Source: a virus. From it: a stretch of 25,540 bases of DNA. The stretch lies in IMG/VR virus record IMGVR_UViG_3300024346_000456, positions 1 to 25,540 of that record; one strand, 5' to 3'. Shown piece by piece: positions 1 through 7,270 of the stretch (position 1 is the stretch's first letter; each line of letters begins with the position of its first letter). A program made the translations under genes and the position numbers. The notes under the pieces were generated by a model. It worked only from the letters and a program-made list of their open reading frames with translations, searched no databases and was not told the DNA's origin.

Positions 1-85
1 TAATAGTGGAAGCCGTACCGCTAGAAAAATGAGCAAACCCACTTAGCGTTGTATCTTTAGGTATTTTCGTTAAAACTTGACTCAT
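1..85 (-). CDS. Partial phage structural-region protein, N-terminus only
   Basis: The first 28 codons of a gene that runs off the left edge. Translation begins MSQVLTKIPKDTTLSGFAHF. A GAGG Shine-Dalgarno lies about 6 nt before the ATG at 83-85. It follows the capsid gene on the same strand after a 100-nt gap that holds a GC-rich hairpin. The position just after the capsid protein suggests a head or head-tail completion protein, but this is inference from gene order; the visible peptide matches nothing I recognise. Confidence 0.6.
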   Translation of the reverse strand, partial: MSQVLTKIPKDTTLSGFAHFSSGTASTI

Positions 86-118
86 TAAAATCCTCTTCTT
101 TTATCTTCCTTCAGCAAT

Positions 119-147
119 CCCCCTCCCTACATTTACAAGGGAGGGGG
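119..147 (-). terminator. Perfect 10-bp GC-rich hairpin after the capsid gene
   Basis: Positions 119-128 (CCCCCTCCCT) are exactly complementary to 138-147 (AGGGAGGGGG), with a 9-nt loop. It lies between the capsid stop codon and the next start. No T-run follows on the minus strand, so it does not look like a classical intrinsic terminator. It may be an attenuator or an mRNA 3'-end stabiliser for the abundant capsid message. Similar G5/C5 hairpins lie in the early operon at 22471 and 22771. Confidence 0.55.
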
Positions 148-185
148 ACGCAACCAATGAACCACACTAACCGACTAACCAGAGA

Positions 186-1391
186 TTAAGCTCCAGTGTA
201 GCTAGAGCTACAAGCGTAACCACCAAGAGTATCAAAACAGCGTTGATACAAGATTGGGATAACTGCATGAGGACGATAAGGTTGATAAGCACGTTGGATT
301 TGATATTTGTGCCATCCGTAATCTCCAAACATATTACAGTCTGAATCAATTACATAATGCCAGCTCAATTCACCTGCGTACAGTTGAGGAGCGAACTTGA
401 AAGTTCCTTCTCCAACATATTTCTCAGGGAGCAAACGCATAAAGCTGTCTTTTCCGACGAGGAAAGCAACTTCATACTTGGCTTGTGCCCAAGCGGAATT
501 TTTACGGGAAGCAACACCAGTCGTTGCAGCAGCGGAAGTTTCGGGTTCGATAAGAACCAAATCTCCAGCTCCGTTAAATCCGTTGGAACGGAAAGGTTGT
601 TGATCGATACCGAAGCTAACTCCACGGTAAGGTCCTTCCCATTGATAACCAGTGATCGATTGTTCGCCAAGTTTGTACTTACCAGTGGTAAGAGCACGAA
701 GATCTTGAACAACATTGGCATCAGCACGAAGGGATTCAACCAATTCATAAGAACCAATTAATTTGAAGTCATTACCTTCAAATGGTTCAACAAGCAATTC
801 CTCACGAGCAAACTGAACGAGACGTTGCAGAGCTTTAAAGGTCAAGATCGAATTAGGAACTGTAGAAGGTCCAACAAACTTTGTATCAATCGATTGAACG
901 TCTCCGTTAATCATCGAATCAAAGCTTCCTGTTTGACGCATCGTGAACTTAACGCCAGAACGAAGGAGCAAGTTGCTCTTAATATCTGAGTTATTGATCT
1001 GGATAATCGCTTTTTGCATTGCGTCTTGAGCTGCAATATAGCTTCCCATGAAAGCTGTACGTCCGTCTTTAACGCAAACATTAGGACCACGACCACGGAA
1101 AGTTCCAAGAGTAATTGAATACTCAGTTGTTCCGACTTGATCTTGTCCCCCAAACACTCCGCACATCGAAGCATCAGCAACGAAAGCAGGAGCAACTAAA
1201 GAAGCTGCAACTACCGCACGTTCTTGAACTGCTACACGAACAGTAGAGGAAACATTAGGAAGGGAACCTCCCTTAAGTAAATTAATAAAAGGGCTAGTTT
1301 TGGCGAGTGCCATTGAAACTTTGCCAATTAAACGATTTGAGTCACGACTTCCGATAGAGGTAGCGGTGGCTGCTGTAAAACAATCTCCCAT
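186..1391 (-). CDS. Major capsid protein (probable)
   Basis: A 401-residue protein and probable main shell subunit. The open frame extends 17 codons further upstream, but the ATG at 1389-1391 is preferred because a GGAG site lies 11 nt before it. The N-terminus (MGDCFTAATATS) is followed by a Gly/Ala/Ser/Thr-rich beta-type sequence with no signal peptide, repeated hydrophobic short strands and several Trp/Tyr-rich patches near the C-terminus. Length and composition fit HK97-fold capsid proteins. Gene order (terminase, portal, scaffold, then this) supports the call, although a six-gene sugar-transfer cassette separates it from the scaffold. The 274 nt before it carry a perfect inverted repeat (1413-1440), so it probably has its own mRNA or processed 5' end. 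I cannot assign a capsid family by motif alone. Confidence 0.75.
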   Translation of the reverse strand: MGDCFTAATATSIGSRDSNRLIGKVSMALAKTSPFINLLKGGSLPNVSSTVRVAVQERAVVAASLVAPAFVADASMCGVFGGQDQVGTTEYSITLGTFRGRGPNVCVKDGRTAFMGSYIAAQDAMQKAIIQINNSDIKSNLLLRSGVKFTMRQTGSFDSMINGDVQSIDTKFVGPSTVPNSILTFKALQRLVQFAREELLVEPFEGNDFKLIGSYELVESLRADANVVQDLRALTTGKYKLGEQSITGYQWEGPYRGVSFGIDQQPFRSNGFNGAGDLVLIEPETSAAATTGVASRKNSAWAQAKYEVAFLVGKDSFMRLLPEKYVGEGTFKFAPQLYAGELSWHYVIDSDCNMFGDYGWHKYQIQRAYQPYRPHAVIPILYQRCFDTLGGYACSSSYTGA

Positions 1392-1412
1392 AAATTTAAA
1401 ACTCCATTTTAT

Positions 1413-1440
1413 GACACAAATTATATTTGTTATTTGTGTC
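1413..1440 (-). promoter_or_regulatory. 9-bp inverted repeat in capsid leader
   Basis: GACACAAAT at 1413-1421 and ATTTGTGTC at 1432-1440 form a perfect inverted repeat with a 10-nt spacer, 22 nt before the capsid start codon. It could be a 5' stem-loop that protects the capsid mRNA or an operator. On the minus strand it contains TTGACA (1437-1442) and TATAAT (1420-1425), but only 11 nt apart, so it does not read as an ordinary sigma70 promoter. Confidence 0.5.
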
Positions 1441-1553
1441 AAGGTTTAGACATTAGAAACATCGTATTCACATTGAATATGATGTAACATTAACATTACA
1501 TTGTCTTGAACCTTGCTGGAGGGATCACGTTTATACTTATGTATAACGGCAAT

Positions 1554-1607
1554 TTATACAGCGATTGCAGGAATTACGTTCCAACGGTGGCGAGTTAGTC
1601 TCCACAT
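1554..1607 (-). CDS. Possible 17-residue peptide in the capsid leader region
   Basis: A mini-ORF with an AGGAG site 6 nt before its ATG (1605-1607), encoding MWRLTRHRWNVIPAIAV. It is the only feature I can offer between the glycosyltransferase gene (ends 1666) and the capsid gene. The region before it has TATAAT (1621-1626) and TTGACA (1651-1656), separated by 24 nt, which is too far for a standard promoter. It may be a leader peptide, or chance: the Shine-Dalgarno is good but the ORF is very short. Confidence 0.25.
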   Translation of the reverse strand: MWRLTRHRWNVIPAIAV

Positions 1608-1665
1608 ATTTACTACTCCTATTATAAAAATTTCGTTTACTCTAAAAGCTTGTCAAATACTTTTT

Positions 1666-2388
1666 TCAATTATTTTTTTCAAGTACCCATTTTCTGAGTC
1701 GGTCGCCCTTATAGCCATGAATGATTATAGGCATTGAGCTAGGATTATTTAACCATTGATCCATTTTAGCTTCCGTACATTTGTACTCATTCCAGATAAC
1801 TTTTGAGTGGTGACTATCTTTTAATAGGGTATTGGCATGGTAAGCATCCCAAGCAACATCGGCAGGGCATGAGTAAAGGTTATTCTCATGACAGAATCCT
1901 ATAGGTAAAACCATATTCCCATTGACATGTTTTCCACTTTCTTGTCCATTATAAGTTGAAATAAATCCTAGTACCTTTTTATTACAAGTCTCGTACTCTA
2001 ATCGCAATGCCTCAATCCATCCATCTTTTGTAGGGCATGTATCAGATTCAAAAGTAAATAAAATATCGCCAAACATGTGTCCTTCACGTTTACGGAGGAA
2101 GCAATCAAGGTTTAATTGATACCACATATCGTTCGGTCCATGCGGGTATCCGTCACCAAATCGAGAGCAATCCCATAGGTAAGTACGAAATTTCTGAGAT
2201 AACTTACCCCATAATTGCTTTAACTCTGGATATTTACCTACTCCCTTAAGATTTTCTGCTCCGTATAATACAAACTCTACATCTGGCAGCCATTCCTTCT
2301 GCATGTCAGCTATTAAATGTCCTAGCTCTATCGCTTGTTGAACGTCTCCCTTGTGGAATTGCAACGCTAATACTATTGGTTTTACCAT
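1666..2388 (-). CDS. Putative glycosyltransferase (GT-A-like), last gene of the cassette
   Basis: A 240-residue protein beginning MVKPIVLALQF. The preferred start (2386-2388) has GGAG 6 nt upstream; a start four codons earlier is less favoured. An FTFESDT segment near residues 112-118 resembles the metal-binding DXD-type loop of GT-A sugar transferases. A preceding hydrophobic strand and a downstream GDGYPHGPNDMWYQLN-like aromatic patch fit a nucleotide-sugar enzyme. It overlaps the preceding small gene by 7 nt, so it is translationally coupled to it. The family assignment is inferred from the motif and from its neighbours, which include clearer glycosyltransferases. Acceptor and sugar are unknown. 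Confidence 0.5.
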   Translation of the reverse strand: MVKPIVLALQFHKGDVQQAIELGHLIADMQKEWLPDVEFVLYGAENLKGVGKYPELKQLWGKLSQKFRTYLWDCSRFGDGYPHGPNDMWYQLNLDCFLRKREGHMFGDILFTFESDTCPTKDGWIEALRLEYETCNKKVLGFISTYNGQESGKHVNGNMVLPIGFCHENNLYSCPADVAWDAYHANTLLKDSHHSKVIWNEYKCTEAKMDQWLNNPSSMPIIIHGYKGDRLRKWVLEKNN

Positions 2389-2591
2389 AAAAAACTCCAT
2401 TCCCCTAAATATTCTTCAAATTCTTGTGCTATTTCTTCGGATCGGTCATGCAAGCTAGCTAGATCTTCCCTGCAATCCTCGATACAAACGCAGTTATCCG
2501 ACACATATCCATGATCTTGTAGGAAGTTCATTTGATCTGTCTCATCCATCTTTACGTCATCTAAGGCATATTCCACTACTGTCTTTTCCAT
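2382..2591 (-). CDS. Small acidic hypothetical protein in glycan cassette
   Basis: 69 residues, strongly acidic, starting MEKTVVEYALDDV. The start at 2589-2591 is chosen because AAAGGAC lies 5 nt upstream; the longer frame begins five codons earlier without a better site. It has three Cys in a VCIEDC-like stretch and no transmembrane segment. It overlaps the glycosyltransferase downstream by 7 nt and follows the FkbM methyltransferase with almost no gap, so it is part of the cassette. No function can be assigned; a small accessory subunit of one of the flanking enzymes is possible. Confidence 0.65.
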   Translation of the reverse strand: MEKTVVEYALDDVKMDETDQMNFLQDHGYVSDNCVCIEDCREDLASLHDRSEEIAQEFEEYLGEWSFLW

Positions 2592-2592
2592 G

Positions 2593-3306
2593 TTAAGTCC
2601 TTTCATTAGGTATTGCTAATACATCGTATTGAGCTTCCGTATCTGCACAATCAGGGATATTAGTCCATTTATAACCAAAAGAATCCAATGCTGCAAACAC
2701 ATTCTCGTAATCAAATCCATGTTGCTGCAATGCCCCACGATTTACTTCAATAAACATCGTTGGTCTAAACTTCATGATAAAGTTATCCGCACCTTCTAAT
2801 GCAAATATCTCATTACCTTCAACGTCTATCTTTAGAAAGTCACAACGATCAATGATTCCCATCAATGAATCCAATGTCATTGACTGAATAATATCTCCAA
2901 CATTATCGCCACTCTCAATCCCATCTAAGAGCATTTTACTCGCACCTACATTTTGTGTATTCCGACTAAAGAAAGCTGAATCATTCTGTTTATTGCCAAC
3001 ATAACGATTAAATGCGATTACGTTATCTTTAAACTCGTCCAAGTTCTTTACTAGGCATTGAATAGCTTCCGCATTAGGGTCAATAGCGATAACACGACCT
3101 GTAGTGCCAACAGCCCTAGCATAAGCAATAGTATGGTCGCCGATATAAGACCCACAATCAACAACAGTATTGCCTTCTGAAATATATCTAATAATGATTG
3201 GAATAATATGTCGATCATGGTCTAATCTCCCTGTTTCTTCAATCCACTTACTCAACCACAAGTCACCTTCAATTACGTGGATACCTTCTTTAGTTTGTTT
3301 AATCAT
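2593..3306 (-). CDS. FkbM-family methyltransferase
   Basis: A 237-residue SAM-dependent methyltransferase. The SAM-binding motif I is VVDCGSYIGDHT (about residues 48-59), the acidic motif is VIAIDPNAEA (72-81), and the FkbM signature FLKIDVEGNE is at 157-166, followed by a PTMFIEVN strand. FkbM enzymes usually O-methylate sugars or related small molecules. In a cassette of glycosyltransferases the natural reading is methylation of a transferred glycan. The ATG at 3304-3306 overlaps the upstream stop as ATGA, favouring this start over one five codons earlier. Length is typical for the family. Confidence 0.85.
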   Translation of the reverse strand: MIKQTKEGIHVIEGDLWLSKWIEETGRLDHDRHIIPIIIRYISEGNTVVDCGSYIGDHTIAYARAVGTTGRVIAIDPNAEAIQCLVKNLDEFKDNVIAFNRYVGNKQNDSAFFSRNTQNVGASKMLLDGIESGDNVGDIIQSMTLDSLMGIIDRCDFLKIDVEGNEIFALEGADNFIMKFRPTMFIEVNRGALQQHGFDYENVFAALDSFGYKWTNIPDCADTEAQYDVLAIPNERT

Positions 3307-3956
3307 TGTAGTACTACCCATTTCCCCTTGAGTGAAGGGCGGTTAATGTATTCTTTTCTAGCATATTGATGTAAAACCTTTTTACAACTTAAATCGAGAG
3401 AATTCACTAAGTTTAATGCTCCACAGTCAATACTGTGAATCTCAGTTGCTTTTTCGATGATATTTATCCAATCAAAAATATTATCACTAATTTGCTTTAA
3501 GTAAATCTTTTTAAGTTCCGTCTCTACCTTTGCCTCATCGATTAATCCGTTGCTAATTACCAAGCAATATTTCTCACCGTACTCTGGAGGCATTAAGAAA
3601 TAATCTTTTTTAGCTCCAATCTTAAATGAACTCCAACGACATTCAAAATCTACCCCTGCATGGCGATATAATTCTTTATCCCATTTAGTCCTATCGAATG
3701 TATCCGATGAATAGTCACCTAGCTTTATTGACTTTGATCCTAATTCAGACTCAAAGAAATCGCTTTGGTTTGGATCTGAATACTTTACCACTGATACTTG
3801 TTCCGATACGTCACTAAACATTGTCTCTAATGAAACCTTATTCCAAGAATAACAAGGGACAATAATATTTGTATCCTTGATAAGCTCCCTTACTAATCCA
3901 TTACAAACGATAGCGTCACCTAATCCTAAGTGCCACTGTAGGAATGTTGTCTTCAT
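3303..3956 (-). CDS. GT-B glycosyltransferase, heptosyltransferase (GT9)-like
   Basis: 217 residues. The N-terminus reads WHLGLGDAIVCNGLVREL, which matches the glycine-rich GDxI...P/G loop at the start of GT9-type ADP-heptose transferases. Near residues 173-186 is IHSIDCGALNLVNSL, resembling the family's C-terminal donor-side motif, in which a Ser/Asp pair precedes a conserved small residue. It is shorter than cellular heptosyltransferases (about 320-350 residues), so it may be a trimmed phage version. It is coupled to both neighbours by ATGA overlaps. Substrate unknown. Confidence 0.6.
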   Translation of the reverse strand: MKTTFLQWHLGLGDAIVCNGLVRELIKDTNIIVPCYSWNKVSLETMFSDVSEQVSVVKYSDPNQSDFFESELGSKSIKLGDYSSDTFDRTKWDKELYRHAGVDFECRWSSFKIGAKKDYFLMPPEYGEKYCLVISNGLIDEAKVETELKKIYLKQISDNIFDWINIIEKATEIHSIDCGALNLVNSLDLSCKKVLHQYARKEYINRPSLKGKWVVLQ

Positions 3957-4675
3957 TTGAGAAGCTCTTCCATTTCCTTTTTCTTATCTTCGGTCAAGCC
4001 ACCGTGACTCCAATTTTGAATTATCTTAACCTTCGGGAGATCTCTATCTTGTTCGGTGTCCCACCAATAATATTCGTCATGACACAATTCATCCAATACA
4101 GCACCCATCAAATTAAACTCACTAATTCTACTTAGTGTCTGGACATATTGAATAGTTGGATAGTTTTGGATTGATTCTACGTATTCACGAATTTTAGCAA
4201 AATGATCTTTCTTCACAACAAATGGTAATCTACGCATGTATTCGTACTTTACAGGACGACCAACTGACTTCTCCGTACATTCCTTCCAGCAGATAGCGTC
4301 TCCAACCGAAGAATAATCTGTCTTAAGCCAAATAGGTTTACCGCTTTTAAAGTAATCATCTAAATTGCTTTTCTTGTTAAAGAAACAATCAGAATCTAGG
4401 AAAACAACGTATTCCCCTTGGCAGAAAATATCGGCATGAAGTTTATTCACTTGCTGGTCAATATATCCATCTTTATGTGAATCACTCCAATGAGTCAACC
4501 GAACCCAAGGAAAATCAAGTAGGATCTCCCCCTTCAATCGATCATATTCGGAGTTAGGGAAGCATACCACTACCTCCCCGTCTGACATATCCCAGTTCTT
4601 TTTAATTGAACGTAAACAATATTTCAGCCATTCCATATCCTTGGAATAACTCCGAATAAAGATCGAATGTTTCAT
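3953..4675 (-). CDS. GT-A glycosyltransferase with DSD motif
   Basis: 240 residues, starting MKHSIFIRSYSKD. The ATG at 4673-4675 has AGGAG 4 nt upstream and overlaps the preceding stop by one base. The key motif is YVVFLDSDCFF, with the metal-binding DSD at about 94-96, preceded by a K-L-H-A-D-like helix typical of GT-A enzymes acting on nucleotide sugars. The C-terminal third has a cluster of acidic and aromatic residues (HDEYYWWDTEQD) that could form the acceptor site. It probably adds one sugar in the same pathway as its neighbours. The acceptor could be the virion surface or a nucleotide/DNA base; the sequence does not say. Confidence 0.7.
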   Translation of the reverse strand: MKHSIFIRSYSKDMEWLKYCLRSIKKNWDMSDGEVVVCFPNSEYDRLKGEILLDFPWVRLTHWSDSHKDGYIDQQVNKLHADIFCQGEYVVFLDSDCFFNKKSNLDDYFKSGKPIWLKTDYSSVGDAICWKECTEKSVGRPVKYEYMRRLPFVVKKDHFAKIREYVESIQNYPTIQYVQTLSRISEFNLMGAVLDELCHDEYYWWDTEQDRDLPKVKIIQNWSHGGLTEDKKKEMEELLK

Positions 4676-5658
4676 TAGACTCCTGCTAGTTGGTTCTTGG
4701 TATTGTGCGGTCCCCACGCATTCATTCCGAAGTGTAGGCACAATGCTCCAGTATCTACTAGCGTTTTAAATCCAGCTTGTCCAGCTAATTGAAAGAAAGT
4801 TACATCTTCCCCTTGTCCGCTCGCTACAGGAGGACGGAAATAATCAAAATAAGGGAACTCAACATCTTGAGGTTGACGCTCTGGGAACTTATCTCGGATA
4901 GCTTTGAATACGTCTCGGTGGATCAATACAACGCCTGTACCAGTCCAATCCGTTTCAATAAGGTGTCCTCGTGCTTCACGCATGGTTTGATAAGCGTCAC
5001 GGCTACGCATACCTTCACCATTCAAAGGAACCCCGTTCTTATGTCGTCCAAAGTATGTCCCACCGACAATAGGTTGACCGTGACTCATAAGACGGTCTAC
5101 AATATGTGTATAAAGGATATGCTCAGGAATTAGTTTGTCTTGGACATTCTCTTGTTCGGTAATGTTAGCAAACTTCAAGAACAGATCAGGACGACCTAAT
5201 GGGAATAGAATATCGTCATCAAACCATAACGACCATGTAGCGTCGGTTTTATTCACAAACCAATCAGCCAAACGGTTACGGGCATTAACAATTAAGCTAT
5301 CAATCTCAACTTGATACAATGCCTTATCACGAGGCAAGTCACGAGCTAGAATGATATGAGAAAATAATACCCAACTCGATACAGTTCGTGCCGTAGGAAT
5401 ACAAATAGCTAGATCGGGATGAGCTGGATCTTTATATTCGGTCGCCTTGATATTCTCTGTGCCATCAACATTCTTAGCTGATTCAAAGTTAATTCCTTTT
5501 AATTCAAGGAACTTCTCTACGTCATCAATATCAGGAACCACTGGAGACTCTGGGTCAAGCCAAGCATGGATACGCTTGTTATTTGTCCCGAATTGTTTAG
5601 CTGATTCACTAACCCCAACTTTATTAATATACTCTGTAATTTGTTCTTTAATTGTCAT
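4675..5658 (-). CDS. Glycosyltransferase with N-terminal helix-turn-helix-like domain
   Basis: 327 residues, start at 5656-5658 after AAGGA 9 nt upstream. Residues 13-35 (VGVSESAKQFGTNNKRIHAW) look like a small helix-turn-helix. From about 80 the protein becomes a GT-A-like transferase: an opening LAICIPTART strand, an ARNRLADWF segment, and a WFDDDILFP metal-binding motif (DDD at 147-149). The C-terminal GEDVTFF...AGF...DTG pattern matches the acidic catalytic/acceptor region of GT2-like enzymes. It follows the scaffold gene directly. The fused DNA-binding-like domain is odd for a sugar transferase and may target the enzyme to DNA or a protein partner; that is inference. Confidence 0.75.
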   Translation of the reverse strand: MTIKEQITEYINKVGVSESAKQFGTNNKRIHAWLDPESPVVPDIDDVEKFLELKGINFESAKNVDGTENIKATEYKDPAHPDLAICIPTARTVSSWVLFSHIILARDLPRDKALYQVEIDSLIVNARNRLADWFVNKTDATWSLWFDDDILFPLGRPDLFLKFANITEQENVQDKLIPEHILYTHIVDRLMSHGQPIVGGTYFGRHKNGVPLNGEGMRSRDAYQTMREARGHLIETDWTGTGVVLIHRDVFKAIRDKFPERQPQDVEFPYFDYFRPPVASGQGEDVTFFQLAGQAGFKTLVDTGALCLHFGMNAWGPHNTKNQLAGV

Positions 5659-5659
5659 A

Positions 5660-6946
5660 TTATCGTCCTTCAATTTCGTTAATCATTTGTTCAAGTGCCG
5701 CTTGGTCGTCCATCATAAAATCAACCGCTGGTTTTTTTGCTACTGGTTTAGGAGCATTAACAACTGGTTGAGTATTTGTTCTTCCTACGGATTGTAGTTT
5801 TTGGATTTGAGCCTTTAATGCTGCATTCTCAGATTGGTAAGATTTAATATCTTCTGCCAATTTGAAATAACCACAAGCTGCCATAGCCGTTTGAGCCTTA
5901 ATTTTTGGATCGGTCGAATACAATCCTTTTTGGAAACGCTCTACATGCGTATTCCATTCGGACATTTGACGATCATAATTCTTAGCTTGTTCTGGTGTAG
6001 GATTAATAGGTTTCTGTGGTTCATTAGCCCAAGGAATTTCTTTTTGAATCCGTTGAACTTCTTCCTGCATTTGAGACAAGCTAACTTTTTCTTGTTCGAC
6101 GGTCTGAGTTTTCTTTTGGTTATGCCATTGATCGTAATTTTTTGCAGCGTCTTGGATTACACTTAATCGCTTATCGGCAATACCGTAGATATTTGTAAGG
6201 CTTTTTTTAATATCCTCACGTGTAAACTCATATTCCTCACCCTTTAAAGAACCAAGAATTATCTTAGCCCATTCATCACGTGATTTAGATAAAATACCGC
6301 CATTCTTAATAATCTCAGTAATGGCTTCGTCTGACATTCCAAGTTCTTTAAACTTACCAAATAGCTTATCCTCTTCCGTAATAATTGATTGGACGTATTC
6401 TTTTTGGAACTCTGGATCTGATTGAATGTCAGCCATTCGTCGGAACTGACGTAGTTCCTCGATCTCTTTCTGGATCGGTTCTGGAAGTGCAGCCCCTTTC
6501 TCGTATGACGCTAAAGCTTTAACTGCTTCCTCATATTTATTTTCTACCTCACGAGCCTTCTTTTCAAATACTGAAGCACGTTGGCGTAGGTTAGCCCAAT
6601 TACTTTTCTTCTCTGGACTTAAGTGTTTCGGGGTCGGGAACTCTTTTTCGAGAGGATCTTCTTCGATTGCTTTAGGCTCTTGATTGTCGCTAGGGGAGGC
6701 GGGGGAAGGAGCGGGATTCTCCTCGATTTCTGGCTCAGGAGTTGGTTCGGTTTTAATGCTTTCAACAGGCTCAGGAGTTGGTTCAATATTGTCATTTGTG
6801 GGCGTAGGTTCTGGAGTTGATTGTTCGTTTTCGACTTCATTCGCTAGCTGTTCAATAGCGTTAATATCATCTGGATCGGGTGTAGATCCAGAATTATTGT
6901 CTGGAGCAATAGGTGTATTAAAATCACCTACATTTTCTTCTTTCAT
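5660..6946 (-). CDS. Scaffold-like capsid assembly protein
   Basis: 428 residues, start supported by AAGGAATAA before the ATG at 6944-6946. Residues 1-100 are a low-complexity Pro/Glu/Thr/Ser region with repeated TPEP units, very likely disordered. Residues 105-320 are highly charged and helical with coiled-coil character. The C-terminus has another helix (YQSENAALKAQIQKL) and a Pro/Lys linker before a short acidic helix. The composition and the position between portal and capsid genes match phage scaffolding proteins, which bind capsid subunits through a helical C-terminus. I see no protease motif. A minor head protein is the alternative. Confidence 0.65.
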   Translation of the reverse strand: MKEENVGDFNTPIAPDNNSGSTPDPDDINAIEQLANEVENEQSTPEPTPTNDNIEPTPEPVESIKTEPTPEPEIEENPAPSPASPSDNQEPKAIEEDPLEKEFPTPKHLSPEKKSNWANLRQRASVFEKKAREVENKYEEAVKALASYEKGAALPEPIQKEIEELRQFRRMADIQSDPEFQKEYVQSIITEEDKLFGKFKELGMSDEAITEIIKNGGILSKSRDEWAKIILGSLKGEEYEFTREDIKKSLTNIYGIADKRLSVIQDAAKNYDQWHNQKKTQTVEQEKVSLSQMQEEVQRIQKEIPWANEPQKPINPTPEQAKNYDRQMSEWNTHVERFQKGLYSTDPKIKAQTAMAACGYFKLAEDIKSYQSENAALKAQIQKLQSVGRTNTQPVVNAPKPVAKKPAVDFMMDDQAALEQMINEIEGR

Positions 6947-6973
6947 GCGTTATTCCTTGGTTTTATTTATTCA

Positions 6974-6993
6974 TTAGTATAACATGATACTAA
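6974..6993. promoter_or_regulatory. Inverted repeat upstream of the scaffold gene
   Basis: TTAGTAT (6974-6980) and ATACTAA (6987-6993) form a 7-bp inverted repeat around AACATG, in the 87-nt gap between scaffold and the preceding small gene. On the minus strand it contains TATACT, which could be a -10 element, but there is no good -35 at the right distance. It may be a promoter, operator or processing site for head-protein expression. Confidence 0.35.
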
Positions 6994-7033
6994 TTTACAA
7001 ACGTACACCTCAGAACATTGTCAAGAGATTATT

Positions 7034-7270
7034 TTAAGAAATATATTCTTTTTTATCAACGGACTTTTTCTGCTCCTCAACCAACTTAAACATACGCTTC
7101 ATTGCACGACAATATCCCTGATACTCAGCAGCAGCTATAGAAAATGCTTCTGCAGTCATCTTCTGATCTTTCTGAATAACTGGAAGTCCTTCTTCTAGCC
7201 ATTCAATTAAAGCCTTTCCGTGTGGATTTGCGTAAAACCTTATAATTTCGTCTCTATTTCCTGCGTTCAT
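7034..7270 (-). CDS. Small hypothetical head-module protein
   Basis: 78 residues, starting MNAGNRDEIIRFYANP. Its ATG overlaps the portal stop as ATGA, so it is translationally coupled to the portal. It is charged and predominantly helical, with AEAFSIAAAEYQGYCRAMKRMFKLVEEQK forming a likely amphipathic helix, and has no membrane segment. Small genes in this slot between portal and scaffold often encode head-assembly accessories, but I do not recognise the family. Confidence 0.7.
   Translation of the reverse strand: MNAGNRDEIIRFYANPHGKALIEWLEEGLPVIQKDQKMTAEAFSIAAAEYQGYCRAMKRMFKLVEEQKKSVDKKEYIS

Noticed and set aside
357-1195. Open frames on both strands within the capsid gene (for example 357-761 plus, 911-1195 minus)
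   Set aside because: They have no ribosome sites and lie over a gene with better start signals and protein-like composition.
1420-1442. TTGACA and TATAAT before the capsid gene as a promoter
   Set aside because: Only 11 nt apart, whereas 16-18 is required; more likely they are parts of an inverted repeat.
1513-1737. Plus-strand 74-codon frame in the capsid leader region
   Set aside because: It runs antisense to the end of the glycosyltransferase gene, has no ribosome site, and the surrounding arm is entirely minus-strand.
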